NCBI GenBank assembly: GCA_903858475.1
Contig: CAIOIZ010000013.1
Span: 1-40,620 of the forward strand
Direction: 5' to 3'
Source of the DNA: an uncultured Bacteroidota bacterium
Lineage (GTDB): Bacteria > Bacteroidota > Bacteroidia > Chitinophagales > Chitinophagaceae
Length of the DNA: 40,620 nt
Shown: positions 17,474 through 25,414 of the stretch, in pieces
Numbering within the stretch: the first letter of the stretch is position 1
Layout: each line of letters begins with the position of its first letter
The notes under the pieces: generated by a model
Databases searched by the model: none
What the model was told of the DNA's origin: nothing
Seen by the model: the letters and a program-made list of their open reading frames with translations, nothing else
Made by a program: the position numbers and the translations under genes

Positions 17474-17887
17474 ATGAAATCATATTTTTATATAATTACC
17501 TTATTGATTGTATACGGATGTAATCAAGCGGGTAATAAAAACCCTGCAGTAGCGGATAGTTTAATCAAGCCCAAAGCAGATAGTAATCTTTCTGAAATTA
17601 CTGTGAAATATTCCTACCAAGCGATACTTGATTCCATTCTTGCAATTCCTTTCATCAGTAATAGCAATCATTATATTGATTCTTTTAGTCGCCATCGACA
17701 TGGTATTGCTTTTATGGTAGATTCTGCTAAATCGCCTTGGTTGATTCAGGCTGGCTATAATGGAAAGGATCGTTTTGAAACCTACCATTGGTTATATGTA
17801 AATCCTACTAATTTCGATATCAAAGTATACGATGTGGTTAATGATGTACAATTATCGATTGCTGACTATTTGAAAAAAGATAAATAA
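17474..17887 (+). CDS. small lipoprotein of unknown function
   Basis: 137 residues starting MKSYFYIITLLIVYGCNQ, a lipoprotein signal with lipid-attachment Cys16. The mature part is unfamiliar (YSYQAILDSILAIPFISNSN; LIQAGYNGKDRFETYHWLYV). It starts 2 bases after ribH and ends 2 bases before the LutA-like gene, so it is certainly co-transcribed. No functional claim is possible. Confidence 0.75.
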   Translation: MKSYFYIITLLIVYGCNQAGNKNPAVADSLIKPKADSNLSEITVKYSYQAILDSILAIPFISNSNHYIDSFSRHRHGIAFMVDSAKSPWLIQAGYNGKDRFETYHWLYVNPTNFDIKVYDVVNDVQLSIADYLKKDK

Positions 17888-17889
17888 AT

Positions 17890-18609
17890 ATGAAGGTACA
17901 AATATTCATACCCTGCTTTGTTGACCAGTTATATCCCGAAACAGCTTTTAACATGATTAAAGTGTTGGAAAAAGCTACTTGCGAAGTGCATTACAATACC
18001 AACCAAACCTGTTGTGGACAACCCGCATTCAATGCTGGTTTTTGGGATGAAGCGAAAGCGGTTTGCAGCAAGTTTTTAAAAGATTTTGAAGGAGCCGATT
18101 ATATAGTAGCACCCAGTGCTAGCTGCGTTGGATTTGTAAGAAATTATTATAGCAAATTATTTGAAAATTCATCACAACACAATCAGGTAAAGGACATGAG
18201 TAAACGCATTTTTGAGTTTACAGAATTTCTGACCGATGTATTGAAGATTGATAATTTTGATGCAGTATTGCCAGTAAAAGCTACCTACCATGATAGCTGT
18301 GCTGCTTTGCGCGAATGTAAAATTAAAACTGGTCCTCGTACCTTATTATCACATGTAAAAGGATTGGAACTGGTTGAAATGAACGACGTAGAAACCTGTT
18401 GTGGTTTCGGTGGCAGTTTTGCAGTAAAATATGATGCCATTTCAATAGGCATGGCCGATCAAAAAGTGCGCAACGCAATGGATACGGGTGCGGACCTTAT
18501 TATATCCACTGATTTAAGTTGTCTCATGCACTTGGATGGTTATATTAAAGGCCATCAATTACCAATTAAAACGATGCACATCGCCGATGTATTGGCAAGT
18601 GGCTGGTGA
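17890..18609 (+). CDS. LutA/YkgE-like protein with two cysteine-rich (CCG) domains
   Basis: 239-residue protein with paired CCG-type cysteine-rich domains: C9 in FIPCFVD with C41-C42 in QTCCGQPAFNAG, and C137 in YHDSCAALRE with C170-C171 in ETCCGFGGSF. This is the LutA subunit type of the LutABC L-lactate oxidation complex, related to heterodisulfide reductase and glycolate oxidase subunits. lutB and lutC are not adjacent, so it may work with partners encoded elsewhere or in another redox complex. It is embedded in the pdhA run. Confidence 0.85.
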   Translation: MKVQIFIPCFVDQLYPETAFNMIKVLEKATCEVHYNTNQTCCGQPAFNAGFWDEAKAVCSKFLKDFEGADYIVAPSASCVGFVRNYYSKLFENSSQHNQVKDMSKRIFEFTEFLTDVLKIDNFDAVLPVKATYHDSCAALRECKIKTGPRTLLSHVKGLELVEMNDVETCCGFGGSFAVKYDAISIGMADQKVRNAMDTGADLIISTDLSCLMHLDGYIKGHQLPIKTMHIADVLASGW

Positions 18610-18631
18610 TAAAATCTAAATACTATTTTCT

Positions 18632-19042
18632 ATGGCATACTGGCTGGTTAAATCTGAACCTTCTGTATATAGTTGGGATCAGTTTGTGAAAGACAAGCAA
18701 ACATTTTGGAATGGGGTAAGAAATTATGGTGCCCGAAACAATATGAAAGCAATGAAAAAGGGCGATCTCGTACTGTATTACCATAGCAATGAAGGGGTAG
18801 AAATAGTGGGTATCGCCAAACTGGTAAAAGAATTTTATCAAGACCCTACTACCGAAGATACTGCCTGGGTAGTAGTTGATTTAAAACCCGTTCGGAAATT
18901 AAAAAATGCCGTCCCATTATCCATCATTAAAAAGGAAAAAACCTTAGCAAATATGGACCTGGTTCGATTGGGTCGGCTTTCTGTTCAAACCGTAAAAGAA
19001 GCAGAGTGGGAAATTATTATGCAATTGGCAGGTGAAAAATAA
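18632..19042 (+). CDS. EVE domain protein
   Basis: 136 residues forming a single PUA-like EVE domain: start MAYWLVKSEPSVYSWDQF, then WNGVRNYGARNNMKAMKKGD and VLYYHSNEGVEIVGIAKLVKEFYQDPT. The eukaryotic relative (thymocyte nuclear protein 1) and bacterial EVE proteins bind modified bases in nucleic acids; the ligand here is not known. It follows the LutA-like gene by 22 bases and precedes the sirtuin by 23. Confidence 0.9.
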   Translation: MAYWLVKSEPSVYSWDQFVKDKQTFWNGVRNYGARNNMKAMKKGDLVLYYHSNEGVEIVGIAKLVKEFYQDPTTEDTAWVVVDLKPVRKLKNAVPLSIIKKEKTLANMDLVRLGRLSVQTVKEAEWEIIMQLAGEK

Positions 19043-19065
19043 TTGACTCTATCTTCCTTCAAGCG

Positions 19066-19764
19066 ATGGATAAAAAACACATTGTCATACTTACCGGAGC
19101 AGGCATTTCTGCTGAAAGTGGATTGAAGACTTTCCGCGATCACGATGGATTGTGGATGGGATACCGAATGGAAGAAGTGGCTACACCCGAAGCCTTTGCA
19201 AAAAATCAACCACTGGTATTGGATTTTTACAATCAAAGAAGAGCTGAGGTGGCTGCTGCTATGCCAAATACAGCACACCTTGGTTTAGTTACTATGGAAG
19301 AGTATTTCAGGGTAACGATTATTACACAGAATGTAGATGATTTGCATGAGCGTGCCGGAAGTGCAAATGTCTTGCACCTGCATGGCGAAATATTTAAAAT
19401 GAGGAGTGTTGCAGATACTGAAACCATCTATCCTTGTACAGGAGTTATTCAGGTGGGCGATTTGGCTCCCGATGGTTATCAGTTGCGTCCACATATTGTT
19501 TGGTTTGGAGAAGCGGTACCCCGCTTAGCGGAAGCTGCTGCGTTTGTGCATGACTGTGATGCATTAGTAGTTATTGGAACTTCTTTACAAGTATATCCAG
19601 CTGCATCTTTGCTGCAGTATGCTGCAGCGGGCATTCCACTTTATATCGTGGATAAGAAGATCCCGTTAGTGCAAACTGATTTCCATCTTCATACAATAGC
19701 CTTGCCTGCCACAGCAGGAGTGGGGCAGTTGATATCCTTATTAAAAGAAAAATTTAATAGCTAA
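19066..19764 (+). CDS. sirtuin (NAD-dependent protein deacylase), class III-like, zinc cysteines absent
   Basis: 232-residue Sir2 family enzyme that removes acyl groups from lysine at the expense of NAD. The NAD site is complete: TGAGISAESGLKTFRDHDGLW (10-30), TQNVDDLHERAGS (87-99) and the catalytic H106 in LHLHGE. Y55 and R58 in FYNQRR match the Tyr-x-x-Arg pair that lets E. coli CobB and SIRT5 accept succinyl and malonyl lysine. The four zinc-binding cysteines usual in sirtuins are missing: between H106 and RPHIVWFGE only one Cys (C125 in YPCTG) is present. So the small domain must fold without the standard zinc site. Gaps to neighbours are 23 and 10 bases. Confidence 0.93.
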   Translation: MDKKHIVILTGAGISAESGLKTFRDHDGLWMGYRMEEVATPEAFAKNQPLVLDFYNQRRAEVAAAMPNTAHLGLVTMEEYFRVTIITQNVDDLHERAGSANVLHLHGEIFKMRSVADTETIYPCTGVIQVGDLAPDGYQLRPHIVWFGEAVPRLAEAAAFVHDCDALVVIGTSLQVYPAASLLQYAAAGIPLYIVDKKIPLVQTDFHLHTIALPATAGVGQLISLLKEKFNS

Positions 19765-19774
19765 ACAGTATACA

Positions 19775-20224
19775 ATGAAAGGTTGGGAAACTATGGCGGG
19801 TGCTTTATTTATGCTGGCTTTAGTTGGATTATTGCCTTTTATCTTGTTCATAAAAGTTCAATATGACACATTGAAGCAGGTAGCCGAGCAAAATCGGGCA
19901 ATGCCAGTTGCGCAAGTGTGGTTACAATTGATTCCTGTTTTTGGTCTGATCTGGCAATTCCATGTAGTAAGGTCCATTGCAGATTCATTGCGCAATGAAT
20001 TGGAATTCAGAAACAGCGTTTCTACATTGGGGATTTGGGAAGAAGCTATTTTAGATGAAGCCAATATTCACCCTACATTTACTACAGGGCAATGGTATTG
20101 TATAACGGTCTGTATTACGCTAATTCCCTTTATTGGGTTTGTAACCTGGATTTTTGCGCTTATTTTATGGATTACCTATTGGAATCAATTAATCAAATAC
20201 AAGAAAATGTTGCAGTCCTATTAA
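19775..20224 (+). CDS. small integral membrane protein (DUF4328-like)
   Basis: 149 residues with three likely membrane helices (about 8-28, 47-65 weak, 107-135). The order hydrophobic segment, then WLQLIPVFGLIWQFHVVRSIADSL, then IPFIGFVTWIFALILWITYWNQLIKYK resembles DUF4328-type proteins. Function unknown. It is the last gene of the pdhA run and ends 8 bases from the converging saccharopine dehydrogenase-like gene, with no evident terminator between them. Confidence 0.65.
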   Translation: MKGWETMAGALFMLALVGLLPFILFIKVQYDTLKQVAEQNRAMPVAQVWLQLIPVFGLIWQFHVVRSIADSLRNELEFRNSVSTLGIWEEAILDEANIHPTFTTGQWYCITVCITLIPFIGFVTWIFALILWITYWNQLIKYKKMLQSY

Positions 20225-20232
20225 ATGTAGCA

Positions 20233-21717
20233 TTAAGCTTCTGTAAGCGTTTCTTTAAATCGGATATTGCAGTTTTCCAATTCTTTCAAAACAGGGGTAT
20301 AAATTTCTTTCACAACAGGAATATGCAATCCCTTTAATTGTATTTGCCCGTTCAAGATAAGTTTAGCGGCAATACCCAAGGGCAATCCTACTGTTTTTGC
20401 CATGGCAGTTCGAATACTATCATCTCCAATAACTTTTAATGCACTTTGAATGCTATACAGTTTACCTGCTAACTCGTATTCAAATTCATGCAACATAACA
20501 ATCATATCCTTGTCGGACGGTAATAGTACCCATTTCTTTTCTAGTGCAAATTGAAGAATGTCTGCTGCACTGCAAACACCTCTGTTGATAAGGGTATTAC
20601 TGTCTTCTTTACCAAGATTGGATAATTGTTTTACAATAAGATTCGCTTCTTTCATATAGCGACCAATAGCTTGCTTGGCAACTGCTTTTTCTTGCGCCAG
20701 TTCCGTTGCTTTCGCTGCAGCATGATTCCCTTCAGTTGCTACTATATTTTTTTCTTCTTCCTCTATTTTCTGAATGGCGGCAGTATTGTTTTTTACCTGC
20801 AAAAGTTTTTCAGAAATGGTGTCATCCAGCCATTTATCAAATCCAATTTTTTCAAAATGTTGTTGAAAAAAATCGGCAAGGCTTAATTGAGTGGTATCAT
20901 ATTGCATGGTTTCGTCTGTCAATTTCAATGCAATCAGATTATTCCATCCAAATATAAAATCCGGATACCGGAGGGTAGTACGCATAAACGTTTGCGCCTG
21001 CTCAAGTCCATATATGCTGCTATAGCTTAAAGAATCGCGATTGGGATAATAGGCCAATTGGCCAATCTCTTCATCAAAAGGCAAGTTTCTTACTTGGGCA
21101 AAAAGTGATGCATAATCTTCTTTTACTTCTTGGCCATCTAATTTATAAATGGCTCCTGCTTTTCCTGCCATTACTACATTGCGCGGATTCCAACTGATTT
21201 TATAGTGCCAGGGGTTGTCGTCACTTTCGGGTGCCACCAAACCACCACAGTGGCTTTTAAATGAATTTATTTTTCCACCCTTTTCTTTTATTTCATCAAT
21301 GATCTTCATGGCACTCATATGGTCAATGCCTGGGTCAAGTCCCATTTCATATAGAAATAAAAGTCCTTTTGCTTCAATGTTTTTTTGTTGGCTTTTAATG
21401 GCGTCATCAACATAAGAGGCAGTCAATAAATTCTTTTCAAAAAGTAGGCAGTCAGCTGCAATTAAATAATGAAGGGTGGGGGGTATCATTGAAATGACAA
21501 TATTGGCTCCTGCAATCAAGGACTGCCTTTGTTCCGTTTGAAAAATGTCGATTTCAACTGCTTTCGTGAAGGAGCTATTGCCAGTTTTGGACAATATCAA
21601 CGCCAGGTTGGAATCTGCGATGGTAATATTCCAATTATTTGATGGAGCTTCAGCAATCAGGTAATCAATCAATACCGAAGCAGATTTACCGGCTCCAAAT
21701 AGCAATATCGTTCTCAA
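20233..21717 (-). CDS. saccharopine dehydrogenase-like protein (saccharopine reductase type)
   Basis: 494-residue NAD(P)-dependent oxidoreductase. The N-terminal Rossmann domain starts ILLFGAGKSASVLIDYL, the catalytic domain has YEMGLDPGIDHMSAMKIID (123-141) and GLVAPESDDNPWHYKISWNPRN, and the end reads DKDMIVMLHEFEYE and AMAKTVGLPLGIAAKLILNG. The family makes saccharopine or breaks it down in lysine metabolism; the bacterial role is often uncertain. The start codon is TTG (21717), which keeps the family N-terminus; no ATG is available upstream in frame. Residues about 305-365 are a charged, Ala/Glu/Lys-rich stretch predicted to form a coiled coil, probably an insertion between two conserved parts. 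Confidence 0.85.
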   Translation of the reverse strand: MRTILLFGAGKSASVLIDYLIAEAPSNNWNITIADSNLALILSKTGNSSFTKAVEIDIFQTEQRQSLIAGANIVISMIPPTLHYLIAADCLLFEKNLLTASYVDDAIKSQQKNIEAKGLLFLYEMGLDPGIDHMSAMKIIDEIKEKGGKINSFKSHCGGLVAPESDDNPWHYKISWNPRNVVMAGKAGAIYKLDGQEVKEDYASLFAQVRNLPFDEEIGQLAYYPNRDSLSYSSIYGLEQAQTFMRTTLRYPDFIFGWNNLIALKLTDETMQYDTTQLSLADFFQQHFEKIGFDKWLDDTISEKLLQVKNNTAAIQKIEEEEKNIVATEGNHAAAKATELAQEKAVAKQAIGRYMKEANLIVKQLSNLGKEDSNTLINRGVCSAADILQFALEKKWVLLPSDKDMIVMLHEFEYELAGKLYSIQSALKVIGDDSIRTAMAKTVGLPLGIAAKLILNGQIQLKGLHIPVVKEIYTPVLKELENCNIRFKETLTEA

Positions 21718-22066
21718 ACGGTGAAAATTTAGTGCAATTTAGATCAATTGTATTTAGTAAATGGCTGGCACAGTCTGTTGATTTTTTAAGAGGTAGTCAA
21801 TTTTCATCAGCAAAAATGTGTTTTGTCCACCAAAAATGAAGATTGTGGGCATTTTTTATTAAAAATAAGCCCCAAAACCTTATTTTGAACTTACTTATCC
21901 ACCAAATGCCCGAAATTTTCCTACAGTACTATGAAATGCGGAATTTGGATAGTACCTTTGCACCCAATTTGTGTCGAAATTTTGTATTTTAACCTTTCAC
22001 TTGCAACATTTGAGCAGCAAAATTGGTCATACTACAGTTATAAAATTCTGAAATTAAACATCTACA
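21718..22066. other. 349-base divergent regulatory region between the saccharopine dehydrogenase-like gene and rpoD
   Basis: No coding frame is convincing. The region is AT-rich and contains the rpoD -7 element at 21953-21960. The leader of about 100 bases before the rpoD ATG is much longer than the other leaders in this window. No hairpin with a clear regulatory shape stands out. Confidence 0.5.
21953..21960 (+). promoter_or_regulatory. -7 promoter element of the primary sigma factor gene
   Basis: TACCTTTG is an exact TAnnTTTG match, 106 bases before the ATG at 22067. No good -33 TTTG is seen at the right distance. If used, it implies self-recognition by the sigma factor it drives. Confidence 0.5.
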
Positions 22067-22924
22067 ATGAGGCAACTTAAAATAGCAACGCAGATAACAA
22101 ACCGTGATAGTCAGGCAGTTGAGAAGTATTTGCAGGAAATTTCAAAGATTTCGATGATTACTCCAGAGGAGGAGACCATTCTTGCTCAGAAAATTAAAAT
22201 GGGTGACCAGCGGGCCTTGGATAAATTGGTACAGGCCAACCTTCGTTTCGTAGTGTCGGTTGCAAAGCAATACCAACATCAAGGTTTATCATTGAGTGAT
22301 TTGATAAATGAAGGTAATTTGGGTTTGATAAAAGCTGCACAACGTTTTGACGAAACCAAAGGTTTTAAGTTTATCTCCTATGCCGTATGGTGGATTCGTC
22401 AATCTATATTGCAGGCATTGGCTGAGCAAGGAAGATTGGTTCGGTTGCCACAAAATAAAATTGGCACCTACAACAAGGCCAATAAGGCCTATATGGCATT
22501 TGAACAGGAGCATGAAAGAGAACCTTCTACAGAGGAATTAGCTGAATTGCTTGAGATGAGCGAAACAGAAATCAATAATATTTTTCAAAGTAATACCCGT
22601 CATACTAGTTTAGATGCACCCGTACACGAAGCCGAAGATGTAGCGATGGGCGATCTTTTACAAGGCGGTGCCGACACGGATGAAGATGTTATGCATGATT
22701 CATTGAAAAATGAAATTCGCAGAGTACTTAAATCATTGAGTCCAAGAGAAGCTGAAATTGTAAATGCTTATTTTGGATTGGATGGAGAAGCTGGTACCTC
22801 AATCGAACAAATTGGTCAGAAATATGATTTAACAAAAGAACGTATTCGTCAGATAAAAGAAAGGGCTATTAAACGTTTGCAAAAAGCACGTTATAGTGGT
22901 GCCCTGAAAGCTTATCTGGGATAA
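22067..22924 (+). CDS. rpoD: RNA polymerase primary sigma factor (sigma-70/sigma-A)
   Basis: Housekeeping sigma factor of 285 residues, the short form normal in Bacteroidota (no region 1.1 and no non-conserved insert). Region 1.2 is DSQAVEKYLQEISKISMITPEEE. Regions 2.1-2.4 include ANLRFVVSVAKQYQHQGLSL and KFISYAVWWIRQSILQALAE. Region 3 follows (GTYNKANKAYMAFEQEHERE), and region 4.2 has the helix-turn-helix in GTSIEQIGQKYDLTKERIRQ. It directs transcription from -33 TTG / -7 TAnnTTTG promoters. It is monocistronic, closed by a strong terminator. Confidence 0.97.
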   Translation: MRQLKIATQITNRDSQAVEKYLQEISKISMITPEEETILAQKIKMGDQRALDKLVQANLRFVVSVAKQYQHQGLSLSDLINEGNLGLIKAAQRFDETKGFKFISYAVWWIRQSILQALAEQGRLVRLPQNKIGTYNKANKAYMAFEQEHEREPSTEELAELLEMSETEINNIFQSNTRHTSLDAPVHEAEDVAMGDLLQGGADTDEDVMHDSLKNEIRRVLKSLSPREAEIVNAYFGLDGEAGTSIEQIGQKYDLTKERIRQIKERAIKRLQKARYSGALKAYLG

Positions 22925-22943
22925 ATAAATTGGATGGTTTAGT

Positions 22944-22969
22944 AAAACCCCGCCTCTGGCGGGGTTTTT
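22944..22969 (+). terminator. strong intrinsic terminator after rpoD
   Basis: AAAACCCCGCC (22944-22954) and GGCGGGGTTTT (22958-22968) pair around a TCT loop and run into a T tract. This GC-rich hairpin stands out in an AT-rich genome and lies 20 bases after the stop codon. Confidence 0.92.
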
Positions 22970-23221
22970 GCATATATTAAAATAAATACTGATTAAAATC
23001 ATATTGCATATAGAACAGTCGTCATAATTATACAGTCAGTTCGGGTATAGTTTTACAGTATCAAGTTATAATTGAAGAATCAAAATCCGATTTCATAAAT
23101 GCACTTCTATTTTCAATGTTAACTTGAATTTTACCCTCTTATTTAATCCACCTGCTGGCAAAGGCAAATTGCAATAGGCAATTAGCGGCTAAGACTATTC
23201 TTAAATAAAAAATTAAAACTC

Positions 23222-24337
23222 ATGAAGAAAATCATTATCCTATTGGTTTGTGGCTTTTTAGCCATTATTGTTTTAGATTCATTTAATGTACGATTCAAAG
23301 AGCCCATACCACCTACTGGATATACAGGAGCTCCTACACCAGCCAGGTACTGCACTAACTGCCATGGAGATTTTGCATTAAACCCTGCTGGAGGGTCTGT
23401 AACAGCAACTGGTTTGCCAACTGGTTCATACGGAGCGGGTCAGGTATATAATTTTAGTATTACCATTACCAATGCAACGCCCATGGCCATGTGGGGATTT
23501 ACCATCAAGGCGGTTATTGGAGGTAGTGCTACTGCTTCTACCTTGGGAACATTCTCAACCACCAATCCGAATACGACCGTAGTAGCTGGAGAATTAAAAA
23601 ATAATGGTGCCGTATTAGTTACGGGAACCTCTTATACTTATACTGGATTAAAATGGACAGCACCTGCTTCAGGAACATCCTCCGTTAGTTTTCATATGTC
23701 GGGCATAGCAGCTGATAATAGTGGTGATGAAACAGGTGATTATTGCTATAATAGCAGCATCCTTAGTGTACCCATTCCTGTTACATTGGGTGATATCAAT
23801 GGTAGATTAACAGATAATGGAGCATTGATTGAATGGAGTACATATACAGAAGTAGCTTCAAGGAGTTTTGATATTGAAAGAAGTGTAGATGGACTTACCT
23901 ATCAAACAATTCAGTCTGTTGCAAGTGCAGGCAATTCCAATAGCGTAAAAAAATACAGTTATCAAGATTTGCATCTGCCAAGTACTGCAAGCGTCCTTTA
24001 TTATCGCTTAAAAATGGTAGATATGAATGGCAAATTTGAATATTCTCGAATACTTTCATTGAAACCTGCTCTGACCACTTATATTGATAATGTTTTCCCA
24101 ACCTTACTCAGTAAGAATGATTGGTTGCATGTTAGCATAGTCAGTAACAAAGTACAAGAAGCAACCATCAGCATCATTAATTCAGCTGGTGTAAAAGTGG
24201 CTACTCAGGTACAGCCATTAGTGAAAGGCCAAAATAATTTCATGTTGAATGGGTTAAGGATGGCCAATACGGGAATTTATGTGGTAAATATAAAGGCAGG
24301 CAATTTTACCGAAAGCCGTAAGGTAGCGGTTCAGTAA
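23222..24337 (+). CDS. secreted T9SS cargo protein with Reeler/choice-anchor V-like domain and CxxCH motif
   Basis: 371-residue exported protein. Residues 1-20 are a signal or membrane segment. The N-terminal domain (about 30-190) begins GAPTPARYCTNCHGDF, with C44-x-x-C47-H48 spelling a c-type heme attachment motif, then beta-rich sequence (VYNFSITITNATPMAMWGF, ending DYCYNSS), as in the Reeler/choice-anchor V family. Residues about 195-285 match the fibronectin-like module common in Bacteroidota surface proteins (ALIEWSTYTEVASRSFDIER, YYRLKMVDMNGKFEYS). The last 80 residues look like a type A T9SS sorting domain (NTGIYVVNIKAGNFTESRKV). So it is likely exported and cell-surface attached or released. 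Heme binding is inferred from the motif only. Confidence 0.8.
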   Translation: MKKIIILLVCGFLAIIVLDSFNVRFKEPIPPTGYTGAPTPARYCTNCHGDFALNPAGGSVTATGLPTGSYGAGQVYNFSITITNATPMAMWGFTIKAVIGGSATASTLGTFSTTNPNTTVVAGELKNNGAVLVTGTSYTYTGLKWTAPASGTSSVSFHMSGIAADNSGDETGDYCYNSSILSVPIPVTLGDINGRLTDNGALIEWSTYTEVASRSFDIERSVDGLTYQTIQSVASAGNSNSVKKYSYQDLHLPSTASVLYYRLKMVDMNGKFEYSRILSLKPALTTYIDNVFPTLLSKNDWLHVSIVSNKVQEATISIINSAGVKVATQVQPLVKGQNNFMLNGLRMANTGIYVVNIKAGNFTESRKVAVQ

Positions 24338-24421
24338 GTCGACTCTATGAAAATGCGGGAGAAGGAATAAGGATTTGACAAAAAAAGCTTGAACAATTCA
24401 GCCCTTTGCTTGTTTATATAA

Positions 24422-24429
24422 TAAATTTG
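24422..24429 (+). promoter_or_regulatory. -7 promoter element of the DUF4249 gene
   Basis: TAAATTTG matches TAnnTTTG exactly and ends 6 bases before the ATG at 24436. It makes the in-frame TTG at 24406 unusable, since that would lie upstream of the transcription start, and it implies an almost leaderless mRNA. Confidence 0.6.
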
Positions 24430-24435
24430 CAAACG

Positions 24436-25320
24436 ATGAAAAAGCATGTTTTACTTGGTCTTTCCTTATGCCTTCTCCTATTTTCTTCTTGTGAGAAAAA
24501 TATCAACTTTAATCTGAAGAATGCAGCGGATTTATTGGTAGTGGATGCGCAAATAGAAAACAATGAATATCCTACAGTTGTCCTTTCAAAAAGCTTGGAT
24601 TATTTCGGAAAAATTTCCAGTGATATACTAGCCAACTCATTTGTTCACAATGCTACTATACAAATCAGTAATGGGAGTATTACCCATACCCTAAAGGAAT
24701 ATGCTTTTCCATTGGGAGGAGGCTATACTGGCTATGTATATGGAGTGGATTTATCCAATCCTGCAACGGCATTTAAAGGACAGTTCAATAAAAATTATAC
24801 ATTAAACATTCAAGCTGGAACGCAAACCTATACAGCCAGTACAACAATACCTTTATTGACCAAGTACCCCGATTCTATTTGGTTTAAAGCAGCTCCCCAA
24901 AATCCTGATACCAACAAAAGAGTAATGATGACAAGGGCCACCGACCCTCCAGGTTTAGGAAATTATATTCGTTATTACACAAAGAAAAATAGGGAGCCGT
25001 TTTGGCCCGGTGCTAATTCTGTATTTGATGATCGCATTATTGATGGAACTACCTATGTTTTACAAGTAGATCAAGGGATTAATAGAAATGACCCTCCTAA
25101 GGCGGATAGTAATTTTTTCCAAAAAGGCGACACCGTTACATTGAAGCTTTGTAATATTGATAAAGCTACCTATAGCTTCTGGAGTACATGGGAATTTGCA
25201 CAACAAAGTATTGGAAATCCTTTTAGTCAACCCAATAAAGTGCTCGGAAATATCAGTAATGGCGCCCTGGGGTCTTTTTGCGGCTATGCAGCCTGGTTTC
25301 AAACCCTGATTGTAAAATAA
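24436..25320 (+). CDS. DUF4249 family lipoprotein
   Basis: 294-residue lipoprotein (lipobox FSSC, Cys19) of the DUF4249 family of Bacteroidota: NFNLKNAADLLVVDAQIENNE is the typical start of the mature domain, followed by VVLSKSLDYFG and a C-terminal SFWSTWEFAQQSIGNPFSQP. Members are usually encoded next to a TonB-dependent receptor with a carboxypeptidase-like plug domain. No such receptor is in the window; here it sits between a T9SS cargo gene and trxB. Function is unknown; a surface role in nutrient uptake is the usual guess. Confidence 0.85.
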   Translation: MKKHVLLGLSLCLLLFSSCEKNINFNLKNAADLLVVDAQIENNEYPTVVLSKSLDYFGKISSDILANSFVHNATIQISNGSITHTLKEYAFPLGGGYTGYVYGVDLSNPATAFKGQFNKNYTLNIQAGTQTYTASTTIPLLTKYPDSIWFKAAPQNPDTNKRVMMTRATDPPGLGNYIRYYTKKNREPFWPGANSVFDDRIIDGTTYVLQVDQGINRNDPPKADSNFFQKGDTVTLKLCNIDKATYSFWSTWEFAQQSIGNPFSQPNKVLGNISNGALGSFCGYAAWFQTLIVK

Positions 25321-25414
25321 TCCCCTCTCGATTTACTTCAAATTTTCCTTAACTAAAACATTCTTGTAAATTCGTGCTCTATCCGGCATTGTTCGGGGAC
25401 TAAATTATATCTAA

